Assembly: GCF_003014675.1 (NCBI RefSeq)
Contig: NZ_PYAU01000001.1
Coordinates: forward strand, 2,294,001-2,358,000
Direction: 5' to 3'
DNA length: 64,000 nucleotides
From: Labedella gwakjiensis
GTDB lineage: Bacteria > Actinomycetota > Actinomycetes > Actinomycetales > Microbacteriaceae
Every line of letters begins with the position of its first letter. Within the stretch, counting starts at the first letter, position 1. The notes under the pieces were generated by a model, which worked only from the letters and a program-made list of their open reading frames with translations, did no database searches and had not been told where the DNA came from. The position numbers and the translations under genes are program-made. Below are positions 52,874 through 60,681 of this stretch, piece after piece.

Positions 52874-55570
52874 ATGGCTGCAGTAGGCGAACGTGCTCGC
52901 GATTCTGACGGGCACGAGGTACGAGTGACGGTGTCGAGAGCGGGTGTCAGGTCCGACCGTTCGGGCCGCCGCGCGTCGCCGACGAGCGGGTCGGTTTACG
53001 GGGCTCCACTGGAGCCCGCCTGGGCGATCCGTCGTCCCGATCTGGTCGCCCTCCTGGAGGCGCGGCACGCGATCACGCTCGTGCGAGGGGGCTCCGGCTT
53101 CGGCAAGACCATGCTCGTCTCCCAATGGGCGAACGCCTCGGAGACGGACGGTGTCTGGATCGACGTCGACGACGACATCGCCGAGCGATCGGCGTTCTGG
53201 ATGAGGGTCTTCGCCATGGTCGAGGACTCCGGAACCCTCGCGGTCGACGCCCGATGGATCCCGTCGGCGGAGCAGGTCTCGGCGGGGGGCGACCTCCGTC
53301 GCTTCCTCACACGGTTCGCTTCGCACCTCGAGGCGGACTTCACGATCATCGTCGACGACGCTCACCGCCTGGACTCACCGGCGGTCGAGGACGACTTGCG
53401 CGCGATGCTCCGCATCACCAATCACCTGCGCGTCGTCGTCGCCACGCGGAGCGTCAGCTCCTTCGAGCGGCGAGACGACCGGGCCGCCGTCGACATCGAG
53501 GAGATCGAGGCGAGGCGCCTTCTCTTCACGCCCCGCGAGTGCGCGCTCGTGATCGTCCGGTCGGTCCTCACGGTCGATGCGAAGCTCGCGGCAGAAGTGC
53601 ACGAGATCACCGGGGGCATGCCTCTCGCCACGCGTCTGTTCGCCGAACGCCTCGACGGTTCCCAGCGACTCACGACGGCGCGGGAGATGGACTCGGTCGT
53701 CGGTCGCGTCGCCGACGCGCTCGTCGCCGCAGTGAACGCTCCCGGAGGGTCCTCCGAGGCCGACTTCTGGGCCTTCCTCCAGCGGGCCTCGCTCCTCGAC
53801 GGTGTCACGGACAGGGAAGCCGCTCGACTCGGAGAGGTCGATGCCGAGAAGGCCAGGAACTGGCTCGACGCCGCTCGATCGCTCGGTTTCGGCTTCTGGG
53901 ACACGGACGGCGACATCTCGAGATTCCACTTCGTACCGATCACCGCGAGGGTCCTCGAGAAGACCGTCTCGACACGGAGCGACGGCGGCCGCAGCGCATC
54001 GGCGGATGCCGCGGCTGCGGAGGTGCTGTGGGGGAGAGGGGACGCCCGGGCCGCGTGGGCGCGTGCGATCAGGACGGAGCAGTTCGTTCTCGCCGAACGC
54101 ATTCTCCGAGAGTCGTTCATCGCGGTGACGGACGACGAATCGTCGGCGTTCGACATCCTGCTCGCCGTCCCCACCGCCAAGCTGCGCCGCTTCCCGTACC
54201 TCACGGCGATGCTCGGCCTCGTGCACGCGACGAGCGGCAAGGGCCGTGCCGTGGGCTCCGCCTACCTCGCGGCGGCCGAGCAGTTCGCTCGTGCGCGTTC
54301 GACGGAGGTCGGGCCGGACGAACGACTCGCGATGCTCGGCGTGCGCCTGATCGCACTGCGGGTCGAGGCGCGCTGGGCTGCGGCCCTCTCGGTGGCGTCC
54401 GACGTCTCCGCGGCCTCCGAGCGATTCGAGATCGACGAGCGTCCGCTGTCGCCCGGGATCCTCGTGGCCGCGGTGCTGCAGGCGTCGCTCACGTTCTTCG
54501 GTGCCGGCCAGAACGATGCGGCGGCGAGGCTCGCCGAGCGTGCGCTCACCGTGCCGGGTCTGCGCGCGGAGCTCGTCGCCCAGGCTCACGCGGTGCTGTC
54601 CGCCGTGCACGCGTCCACGGGGGCGATGAGGCGTGCACAGGATCACCTATCCGCCCTCGAGCGGGTGCGTACCGGCCTGGGGCGCTGGGGCTGGGCCGAT
54701 CTCGCCTCGGCGCTCGTACGAGCGGAGGAGAACGACTTGCCCGGGAGCCGCGCAGCCATCGAGAGCATCATCCGCTCGGCCGGGCCAGAGATCGCACTCC
54801 GGGTGGTGCCGCTCCGAGCGGTGATCGATGCTGCGGAGGGGAAGTCGCTCATGAGCATCTCCGCCGTGAGCGACGCGGTTCCCGACCGCGACCGGACGAT
54901 GGTTCCGCCGTCGGTGCGTTCGGGGCTCGGGAGGAGCGTGGTCGTGCTCTACCTCGCCGTGGGGGCGCTCGCTCAAGCGAAGTCGGCGGTCCGTTCGTTC
55001 GACAAAGGCGATCCGTCGGCCGGGGTTTCCCGCGCCCAGATCGCCCTCATCGAGGACCGAGCGCTCGAGGCCGTCGCCGCGGCGAGCGATGCGCTCGCGG
55101 CGACCGGGATCGGTCCGCGGACTCGTGCAGAGCTGCTGATCGCGCGGGCCGCCGCCTCCCTGCGGCTCGGAGGTGAGCGGGCGTCGCTCCACGACCTGTC
55201 GGAGGGCCTCCGCGTCCTGTCGTCCAACGGACTCCGGTCGCCGTGGTGCTTCCTCGTCGAGTCGGACCGCTCGGCCCTCGCCGGTCTTGCCGAGAGGTCT
55301 GGTCTCCTCGACGCGAGGGCGATGGCCGACCTCGAGGCCATGCCCATGCTCTTCACGCGCCTCGACTCGTTCGTGGAGCTGACCGCGCGCGAGAGGGAGG
55401 TGCTGACCCTTCTGGTGTCGGGATTGAGCGTCTCCGTCATCGCCAAGCGTCTCGTGGTCTCGCCGAACACGGTGAAGAAGCAGCGGGCGAGCATCTACCG
55501 CAAGCTCGGGGCGACCACGCGGGAGGAGTCGGCGATCGCCGCGATCGCGCGGGGCCTGCTCGATTCCTGA
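52874..55570 (+). CDS. LAL-type LuxR family transcriptional regulator
   Basis: An 898-residue MalT-like signal-transducing regulator. The N-terminal STAND ATPase has Walker A GGSGFGKTML (about 72-81) and a Walker B-like TIIVDDAHRL near 158; a long helical-repeat middle (about 350-800) follows, then a C-terminal LuxR helix-turn-helix (about 835-895: LTAREREVLTLLVSGLSVSVIAKRLVVSPNTVKKQ). The signal and targets are unknown. ATG 52874 is preferred (GGGTGGGG before it); ATG 52859 would add five residues. It lies 447 bp upstream of the CMP-nonulosonate genes on the same strand and is a candidate regulator for them or for itself. Confidence 0.85.
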   Translation: MAAVGERARDSDGHEVRVTVSRAGVRSDRSGRRASPTSGSVYGAPLEPAWAIRRPDLVALLEARHAITLVRGGSGFGKTMLVSQWANASETDGVWIDVDDDIAERSAFWMRVFAMVEDSGTLAVDARWIPSAEQVSAGGDLRRFLTRFASHLEADFTIIVDDAHRLDSPAVEDDLRAMLRITNHLRVVVATRSVSSFERRDDRAAVDIEEIEARRLLFTPRECALVIVRSVLTVDAKLAAEVHEITGGMPLATRLFAERLDGSQRLTTAREMDSVVGRVADALVAAVNAPGGSSEADFWAFLQRASLLDGVTDREAARLGEVDAEKARNWLDAARSLGFGFWDTDGDISRFHFVPITARVLEKTVSTRSDGGRSASADAAAAEVLWGRGDARAAWARAIRTEQFVLAERILRESFIAVTDDESSAFDILLAVPTAKLRRFPYLTAMLGLVHATSGKGRAVGSAYLAAAEQFARARSTEVGPDERLAMLGVRLIALRVEARWAAALSVASDVSAASERFEIDERPLSPGILVAAVLQASLTFFGAGQNDAAARLAERALTVPGLRAELVAQAHAVLSAVHASTGAMRRAQDHLSALERVRTGLGRWGWADLASALVRAEENDLPGSRAAIESIIRSAGPEIALRVVPLRAVIDAAEGKSLMSISAVSDAVPDRDRTMVPPSVRSGLGRSVVVLYLAVGALAQAKSAVRSFDKGDPSAGVSRAQIALIEDRALEAVAAASDALAATGIGPRTRAELLIARAAASLRLGGERASLHDLSEGLRVLSSNGLRSPWCFLVESDRSALAGLAERSGLLDARAMADLEAMPMLFTRLDSFVELTAREREVLTLLVSGLSVSVIAKRLVVSPNTVKKQRASIYRKLGATTREESAIAAIARGLLDS

Positions 55571-56017
55571 TCGGAGGGAAGGGGGACCACGGACGGGACC
55601 AAAACGTCGCCGCGACCTCGGCCTCCTCTTTCCTCATCCGGCATCGTAGGCATGGCGTACTCATTCTTCCGATCGGGATCTCGCCGATCGGGTGTCCTGT
55701 CCGAGGCGCGGCAGATGGACCGGGGGGTTACGTCTCCCGCGCCTCGGATACGGGGTTAATCCCCCGACCGGATTTCCTCGGTCGCCGATCGGGTCGCCGA
55801 CCGAGGAAATCCGCCCGATCCGTCGATCCGTCGGGTTCGCCTGATCCGTCGGGTCCGTCGTTCGTCGGGTTCGTCGAGCCCTGGTGCGAGTTCGTCCGGC
55901 ACCGGCCCGTCGAGCGTCGCCGGCTCCGCTCGTCCGGTTTCCAAACGTCGCCGGCCGGGGGGTGCGCGTTCACCCGGGGGCAACCTCTCGGCTACCCGCC
56001 CCGCTTAGCGTCACCCC
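55571..56017. other. 447-bp intergenic region with hairpin and imperfect tandem repeats
   Basis: No gene is supported. It contains a 16-bp perfect stem at 55769-55813, imperfect tandem units of GATCCGTCGGGTTCG / GATCCGTCGGGTCCG (about 55817-55880), and a motif CCAAA(A)CGTCGCCG twice (about 55609 and 55941). A TAGCGT box at 56006 lies 6 bp before the ATG of the next gene, so a leaderless start is possible. Confidence 0.6.
55769..55813. terminator. 16-bp perfect inverted repeat downstream of LuxR gene
   Basis: CGGATTTCCTCGGTCG (55769-55784) pairs perfectly with 55798-55813, with a 13-nt loop. It lies about 200 bp past the LuxR stop, which is far for a terminator; it could instead be a protein-binding site upstream of the sugar genes. 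No T-run. Confidence 0.5.
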
Positions 56018-57412
56018 ATGGACAGTGGTCGGGGTGCGAGCGCGGGTGGCGTCGAGGACGCCGTGCCGGCGGGGGTGCCCGATGAGACGATCACCGTCGC
56101 TGTGATCCCCGCCAGAGGCGGCTCGAAGGGCATCGTGGGCAAGAATCTCCGGACCGTCGGGGGAGTGCCCCTCATCGTCCGCGCGATCCGCTCCGCTCGA
56201 GACGCGCGCTCCATCGATCTCGTGGTCGTGTCCACGGACGACGCGGACATCGCGAGGACGGCGATGGAGGCTGGAGCCGTCGTGGTGCGTCGCCCCGTCG
56301 AACTCTCGGGCGATACGGCGTCGTCCGAGTCGGCCGTCGCACACGCTCTCGACGCGATCGTGTCCGATCCGGCCACAGCCGGCCGGCCCATCGGCGCCGT
56401 CGTGCTCATCCAGGCCACGTCGCCCCTCATCGATCCCCTCGACCTCGACGAGGCCGTCGGGCGCGTGCGTTCGCGAGACGTCGACGTCGTGTTCTCGGCG
56501 ACGCCGACCCATTCCTTCCTGTGGCGTGACGGGGAGGCGACCGAGGGTGTCGTGGGTGTCAACCACGATCGTTCCTCTCGCCCCCGTCGACAGGACCGCG
56601 CGGCGGAGTACCGCGAGACCGGTGCGTTCTACGCGATGGACGCCGTCGGCTTCCGAGCTGCGTCCCACCGCTTCTTCGGGACCGTCGCCGTGCACCTCGT
56701 CCCGGAGCGTCACGCGATCGAGATCGACGTGCCGGCCGACCTCGAGCTCGCCCGCGCCGTCGCCGCCATCGATGAGGCCGACACAGCCGAGGCCGACACC
56801 GCCGAGGCCGACACCGCCGGGGTCGCCACCGGCGATTCCGACATCGATCGATCGGGACCGATCCTGGTCGATGCGGTCGTCACCGACTTCGACGGCGTCC
56901 ACACCGACGACACGGCGTTCGTCGACGAGGACGGGCGCGAGAGCGTGCGAGTCCACCGGGGGGACGGACACGGCGTCCGCCTCCTTCGCGCCGCCGGTAT
57001 CCCCGTCCTCATCCTCTCGGCCGAGCGCAACGGCGTGGTCGCCGCGCGTGCGGCGAAGCTGCAGGTGGACGTCGTCCATGGCGTCGATGGCGACGACACC
57101 CGTGGCGACAAAGGCGACGTCCTCCGTGCGTGGGCCGAGCGCATCGGCGTCCCCCTCGAGCGGATCGCGTACCTCGGCAACGACGTCGGGGACCTCCCGG
57201 CGCTCGACATCGTCGGCTGGCCCGTCGTCGTGGCTGACGCGCACCCGGCCGCGCGGGCCGCTGCCCGCGTCGTGCTCTCGACCGCGGGAGGCGCAGGCGC
57301 CGTGCGCGAACTCGCCGACCGTGTCCTGTCCGGCCGAGCGATCGGCCCCACCACCGTCCACCGGGCCGTCGTCCCGGCGGAGCATTCCACAGACGAACGG
57401 AGATCCTCATGA
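56018..57412 (+). CDS. neuA: CMP-nonulosonate (sialic acid/KDN) synthetase fused to HAD phosphatase
   Basis: A 464-residue two-domain enzyme. The N-domain (about 25-250) is a CMP-sialate/KDN cytidylyltransferase: IPARGGSKGIVGKN, LIQATSPLI and AEYRETGAFYAMD are the family motifs. A short linker of three EADTA repeats (about 253-268) leads to a C-domain (about 282-450), a cap-less HAD phosphatase of the KDO8P/KDN9P-phosphatase type. It has intact catalytic D290 and D292 (TDFDGVHTD), Ser in LILSAERN, Lys in RGDKGDVL and GNDVGDLPAL. Vertebrate CMP-sialate synthetases have a similar C-terminal HAD module. It overlaps the next gene by 4 bp. ATG 56018 fits a leaderless transcript. Confidence 0.9.
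   Translation: MDSGRGASAGGVEDAVPAGVPDETITVAVIPARGGSKGIVGKNLRTVGGVPLIVRAIRSARDARSIDLVVVSTDDADIARTAMEAGAVVVRRPVELSGDTASSESAVAHALDAIVSDPATAGRPIGAVVLIQATSPLIDPLDLDEAVGRVRSRDVDVVFSATPTHSFLWRDGEATEGVVGVNHDRSSRPRRQDRAAEYRETGAFYAMDAVGFRAASHRFFGTVAVHLVPERHAIEIDVPADLELARAVAAIDEADTAEADTAEADTAGVATGDSDIDRSGPILVDAVVTDFDGVHTDDTAFVDEDGRESVRVHRGDGHGVRLLRAAGIPVLILSAERNGVVAARAAKLQVDVVHGVDGDDTRGDKGDVLRAWAERIGVPLERIAYLGNDVGDLPALDIVGWPVVVADAHPAARAAARVVLSTAGGAGAVRELADRVLSGRAIGPTTVHRAVVPAEHSTDERRSS
56774..56818 (+). repeat. neuA: 15-bp tandem repeat x3 in linker of fused synthetase
   Basis: Three copies of GAGGCCGACAC(A/C)GCC encode EADTA-EADTA-EADTA between the two enzyme domains. Copies 2 and 3 are identical; copy 1 has one change. 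Confidence 0.9.
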
Positions 57413-58281
57413 CCGTCACCATCGGACGCTCGCAGATCGGCGACGGTCACCCCGTCTACGTGATCGGCGAGATCGGTCTCAACCACAACGGTTCCGTCGA
57501 GTTCGCGAAGAACCTCATCGAGGTCGCGGCGGAGGCCGGCGCGCAGGCCGTCAAGTTCCAGAAGCGCACTCCCGACATCTCGACGCCCGAGCACATGAAG
57601 AACACGCCGCGCGACACGCCCTGGGGCACGATGACGTACCTCGAGTATCGCCGCCGCGTCGAGTTCGATCGCGACCAGTACATCGAGATCGGCGACTACG
57701 CGACCCTGTGCGGCCTCGACTGGTTCGCGTCCCCGTGGGACGAGCCCGCCGTCGCCTTCCTCGAGGAGCTCGCCGTGCCGGCCCACAAGGTGGCATCGGC
57801 CTCCGTCACCGACCTGGGGCTGCTCCGCGCGCTCGCCGCCACGGGGAAGCCGATCATCCTCTCCACCGGCATGTCGACGATCGAGCAGATCGACGCGGCT
57901 GTCGAGGTGTTCGATCCCTCGAAGCTCGTCATCCTGCACGCGACGTCGACCTACCCCCTCCCGGCCGATGAGGCCAATCTGCGCACCATCCGGACCCTCG
58001 CGGAGCGCTACCCGCAGCTTCCGGTGGGCTACTCCGGCCACGAACAGGGTCTCGAGATCTCCTTCGCGGCGGTCGCCCTCGGAGCTCGCGCCGTGGAGCG
58101 GCACATCACCCTCGATCGCGGCATGTGGGGATCCGATCACTCGGCCTCCCTCGAGCCGTCCGACTTCGCCGAGCTCGTCGCGGGGATCCGCGTGGTCGAC
58201 GAGGCGCTCGGCGATGGAGTGAAGCGCGTGTTCCCCGGTGAGCAGGCGCCGATGGCCAAGCTCCGCCGGATCCTGGTGTGA
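57409..58281 (+). CDS. neuB: N-acetylneuraminate/KDN synthase-like protein without SAF domain
   Basis: A 290-residue TIM-barrel synthase that condenses phosphoenolpyruvate with a mannose-type sugar. Family motifs: GEIGLNHNG near 17-25, AVKFQKR, PSKLVILHATSTYPLPADEANL, VGYSGHEQG and ERHITLDRGMWGSDHSASLEP. It ends at PMAKLRRILV, exactly where NeuB normally enters the linker to the SAF (antifreeze-like) domain, which is missing (about 50-60 residues shorter than the 340-350 of NeuB). The SAF lid helps bind substrate in NeuB, so a different substrate or partner is possible. Overlaps by 4 bp on both sides. Confidence 0.9.
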   Translation: MTVTIGRSQIGDGHPVYVIGEIGLNHNGSVEFAKNLIEVAAEAGAQAVKFQKRTPDISTPEHMKNTPRDTPWGTMTYLEYRRRVEFDRDQYIEIGDYATLCGLDWFASPWDEPAVAFLEELAVPAHKVASASVTDLGLLRALAATGKPIILSTGMSTIEQIDAAVEVFDPSKLVILHATSTYPLPADEANLRTIRTLAERYPQLPVGYSGHEQGLEISFAAVALGARAVERHITLDRGMWGSDHSASLEPSDFAELVAGIRVVDEALGDGVKRVFPGEQAPMAKLRRILV

Positions 58282-59549
58282 CCGAGGCCGACCGACCGCA
58301 GCGTCTCCTCGTCATCGGCGACACCGACTCGTACGTGAAGTGGGGGGCGGCGCTCGCGTCGCGCCTGCCGACCGGGTGGGCTCCGGATCTCGTCGTGATC
58401 CGCAATCCGATGCAGCCGAGCGACCGGCAGCTCGAGTCGGCGCTCGCCGGAACCGCGTTCGTCTCCGCCTCGGTGCGGATCGTCGACCTCGACGATCTCG
58501 GTCCCCTCGTCCGGGCCGAGCGGCCGCACGCCGTGCTGCTCTCGGTGCGCGGGCCGATGGTGCGGGTCCTCGTGCGCCTGGTCGTCTCCCGCCACTGGCG
58601 TCCGGTGATCGTGTCCGGCCTCCCCGGAATCACGATCCCCTCGAATCCGAAGGCCGTCGTCTACCGGGAGCAGGCCGACCTCGTCGTTCTGCACAGCCGG
58701 CGAGAGGTCCGCGAGTTCACCGCGATCGCTGAAGGCCTCGGAGTGAGCACCCGCTTCGGCCTCGCGACCTTCCCCTTCCTTGCGGACTCCGCGGCGCGCG
58801 ACGACGGCCGGAGACGCGACGCCGTCGTGTTCGCCGCGCAGGCGAAGGTCCCGGCGGGCAAGCAGGATCGCATCCTCCTGCTGTCGTGGCTCGTCCGGCT
58901 CGCGCAGCGTCGTCCCGACCGGCGGATCGTGATCAAGGTGCGGGCCCGCGCCGGGGAGGCGCAGACGCATCCGGAGCGTTGGGACTATGCAGGTCTCCTC
59001 GACGAGCCCGAGCTGCTCGAGCTCGTCGGGGGTGCGGTCCCGGAGAACGTCGTCGTCGCGGACGGGCCCATGGCCGAGCACCTGGACCACGCCGTCGCGC
59101 TCGTGACGGTGAGTTCCACCGCAGCGCTCGAGGCCGTCGCAGCGGGTGTGCCCATCCTTCTCCCGTCTGATTTCGGGGTGAGCGCGAAGCTCATCAACGT
59201 CGTCTTCGAGGGGAGCGGGCTCTTCGGCGATGCCGAGGATCTCATGGCCGGACGTTTCTCGGCCCCGAGCGGATCGTGGCGCGGCGACAATTATCTGCAC
59301 GGACGTGCGGAGGACGACTGGGTCGGAGCGCTCGACGCTCTCGTGGCACGCGAGCGGGAGGCGCCGTCGCGCGTCCTCCCTCAACGGTTCAACCGGGTCG
59401 GCTGGGGACTGCGCCGTTCGTGGGAGCGCAAGCGGATGCTCGGCGACGTCGACCGCACGGTGAGCGGCCGTATCGCCGTACTCGTGGCCGTACCGGCCCG
59501 CCGCGTCGTGCGTGCGGCGCGCCGTGTGCGACGGCTCGCGCGGGCCTAG
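58278..59549 (+). CDS. DUF6716-like putative glycosyltransferase
   Basis: A 423-residue protein with a GT-B-like pattern. An N-terminal Rossmann half (LLVIGDTDSYVKWGAALA near residues 9-26) leads to SGLPGITIPSNPKAVVYREQADLVVLHS in the middle. A C-terminal donor-site half (about 250-345) carries VTVSSTAALEAVAAGVPILLPSDFG. The basic C-terminus (ARRVVRAARRVRRLARA) may hold it at the membrane. It fits the DUF6716 putative glycosyltransferase family and CDP-glycerol/polysialyl-type transferases. Because it is the third gene after a CMP-nonulosonate synthetase and synthase, it is the obvious candidate to transfer that sugar. Start GTG 58278 overlaps the previous stop; its end overlaps the convergent gene by 4 bp. 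Confidence 0.75.
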   Translation: MTEADRPQRLLVIGDTDSYVKWGAALASRLPTGWAPDLVVIRNPMQPSDRQLESALAGTAFVSASVRIVDLDDLGPLVRAERPHAVLLSVRGPMVRVLVRLVVSRHWRPVIVSGLPGITIPSNPKAVVYREQADLVVLHSRREVREFTAIAEGLGVSTRFGLATFPFLADSAARDDGRRRDAVVFAAQAKVPAGKQDRILLLSWLVRLAQRRPDRRIVIKVRARAGEAQTHPERWDYAGLLDEPELLELVGGAVPENVVVADGPMAEHLDHAVALVTVSSTAALEAVAAGVPILLPSDFGVSAKLINVVFEGSGLFGDAEDLMAGRFSAPSGSWRGDNYLHGRAEDDWVGALDALVAREREAPSRVLPQRFNRVGWGLRRSWERKRMLGDVDRTVSGRIAVLVAVPARRVVRAARRVRRLARA

Positions 59550-60502
59550 CTCTCGGCGACCTTCAGGACGAGCTTGCCGCGGGTGTGCCCCTCCTCGAGC
59601 GCCGCGTGCGCCGCGGCGGCCGCGTCGAGGTCGAAGACGCGGTCGACGAACACTTTGACGTCCCCCGACTCGAGGAGTCGTGTGATCGTCGAGAGGGTGT
59701 CCCCGTCGGGAGCGACCTTGTAGGTCGTGGCCCGCACCCCGGCCGCCTCGGCCTCCTGGACGATCGTCGGCCAGCTTCCCGTTGGGGCGTTCACGATCAG
59801 GCCGCCTGGGCGGAGCACGCCGAGCGACCTCGTCCCCGTCTGGTCGTGGACGTTGCCGACCAGATCGATGACCACGTCGACCTCGCCGACGACGTCCTCG
59901 AATCGAGTCGTCGTGTAGTCGATCGCGACCGCGGCGCCGAGCTCCCGCAACCACTCGAGGTTGCGGGTGGATCCGGTCGCGGTGACGTGTGCGCCGAAGT
60001 ACTTCGCGAACTGGACGGCGAAGTGCCCGACTCCGCCGCTGCCCGCGTGGATCAGGATGCGCTGGCCGTCGTGGGCCTTCGCGAGCTCGACGACCATCCC
60101 CCATGCCGTGAGCGCGGCGAGCGGGACGGCAGCGGCCTCGACGTGGGAGAGCGTCGGCGGCTTCCGCGTGACGCTCAGGCTCGGGACGGCGATGTACTGG
60201 GCGTAGCTGCCCGAGTACCGCGGGACGGGCACCATGCCGTACACCTCCGTGCCGGGTCGAAGCGGGTGGGCCTCGTACGGCGAACGCACGACGACCCCGC
60301 TGAAGTCCTGGCCGAGCACGGCGGGGTACGCGGGGATGCATGCCGAGACGCCGGCGCCCGACCGGGTCTTCGCATCGATCGGGTTCACCCCGGCGGCCAC
60401 GACGCGGACGACGAACTCGGCTCCGCTCGGGGCGGGCACCGGCACGGACGCCGTGTGCAGCACCCCCGGCTCGCCCGTCTCATCGATGACGGCCGCGGTC
60501 AT
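59546..60502 (-). CDS. NADP-dependent MDR oxidoreductase (quinone oxidoreductase type)
   Basis: A 318-residue zinc-independent medium-chain reductase. Marks: AAVIDETGEPGVLHTASVPV, VNPIDAKTRSG, LGQDFSGVVV, AVPLAALTAWG and the cofactor loop ILIHAGSGGVGHFAVQFAK (about 145-163). The zinc-ligand cysteines of the alcohol dehydrogenases are lacking. The start is taken at ATG 60502. Upstream in-frame starts (60574, 60583) exist, but the extra codons have many A/T third positions (about 8 of 24), unlike the GC-rich third positions of genes here, so they look non-coding. The MMPL gene is 180 bp upstream on the same strand. Confidence 0.85.
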   Translation of the reverse strand: MTAAVIDETGEPGVLHTASVPVPAPSGAEFVVRVVAAGVNPIDAKTRSGAGVSACIPAYPAVLGQDFSGVVVRSPYEAHPLRPGTEVYGMVPVPRYSGSYAQYIAVPSLSVTRKPPTLSHVEAAAVPLAALTAWGMVVELAKAHDGQRILIHAGSGGVGHFAVQFAKYFGAHVTATGSTRNLEWLRELGAAVAIDYTTTRFEDVVGEVDVVIDLVGNVHDQTGTRSLGVLRPGGLIVNAPTGSWPTIVQEAEAAGVRATTYKVAPDGDTLSTITRLLESGDVKVFVDRVFDLDAAAAAHAALEEGHTRGKLVLKVAES

Positions 60503-60681
60503 CGACGGGGGGATGTCCTCCAATGGAAGTCCCGTCGGTCGTGCCTGCCATGCATCCCTCACACCCAGCCGCATCGCCTGCACTCTCCCCGCGTCCGCCG
60601 TCGACCACCGGGATGATCGACGACCTTGAATAGATCGGATCCAGTCAAGTCAGGCAATGATTCGAGGGTGTTACGGCGGCG

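Noticed and set aside
53125-55176. 683-codon plus-strand frame overlapping the LuxR gene
   Set aside because: Arg/Gly-rich translation with no domain; the overlapping frame has an ATPase and a LuxR helix-turn-helix.
56018-59549. Sialic acid catabolism or LPS-type KDO synthesis
   Set aside because: No lyase, kinase or epimerase of the nan pathway and no KDO transferase or lipid A genes; a Gram-positive genome would not make LPS. The synthase pattern is NeuB, not KdsA.
60503-60583. N-terminal extension of the MDR oxidoreductase from upstream GTG/ATG codons
   Set aside because: The extra codons have many A/T third positions and no homology to the family, so the start at 60502 was kept despite a fair ribosome-binding site farther upstream.
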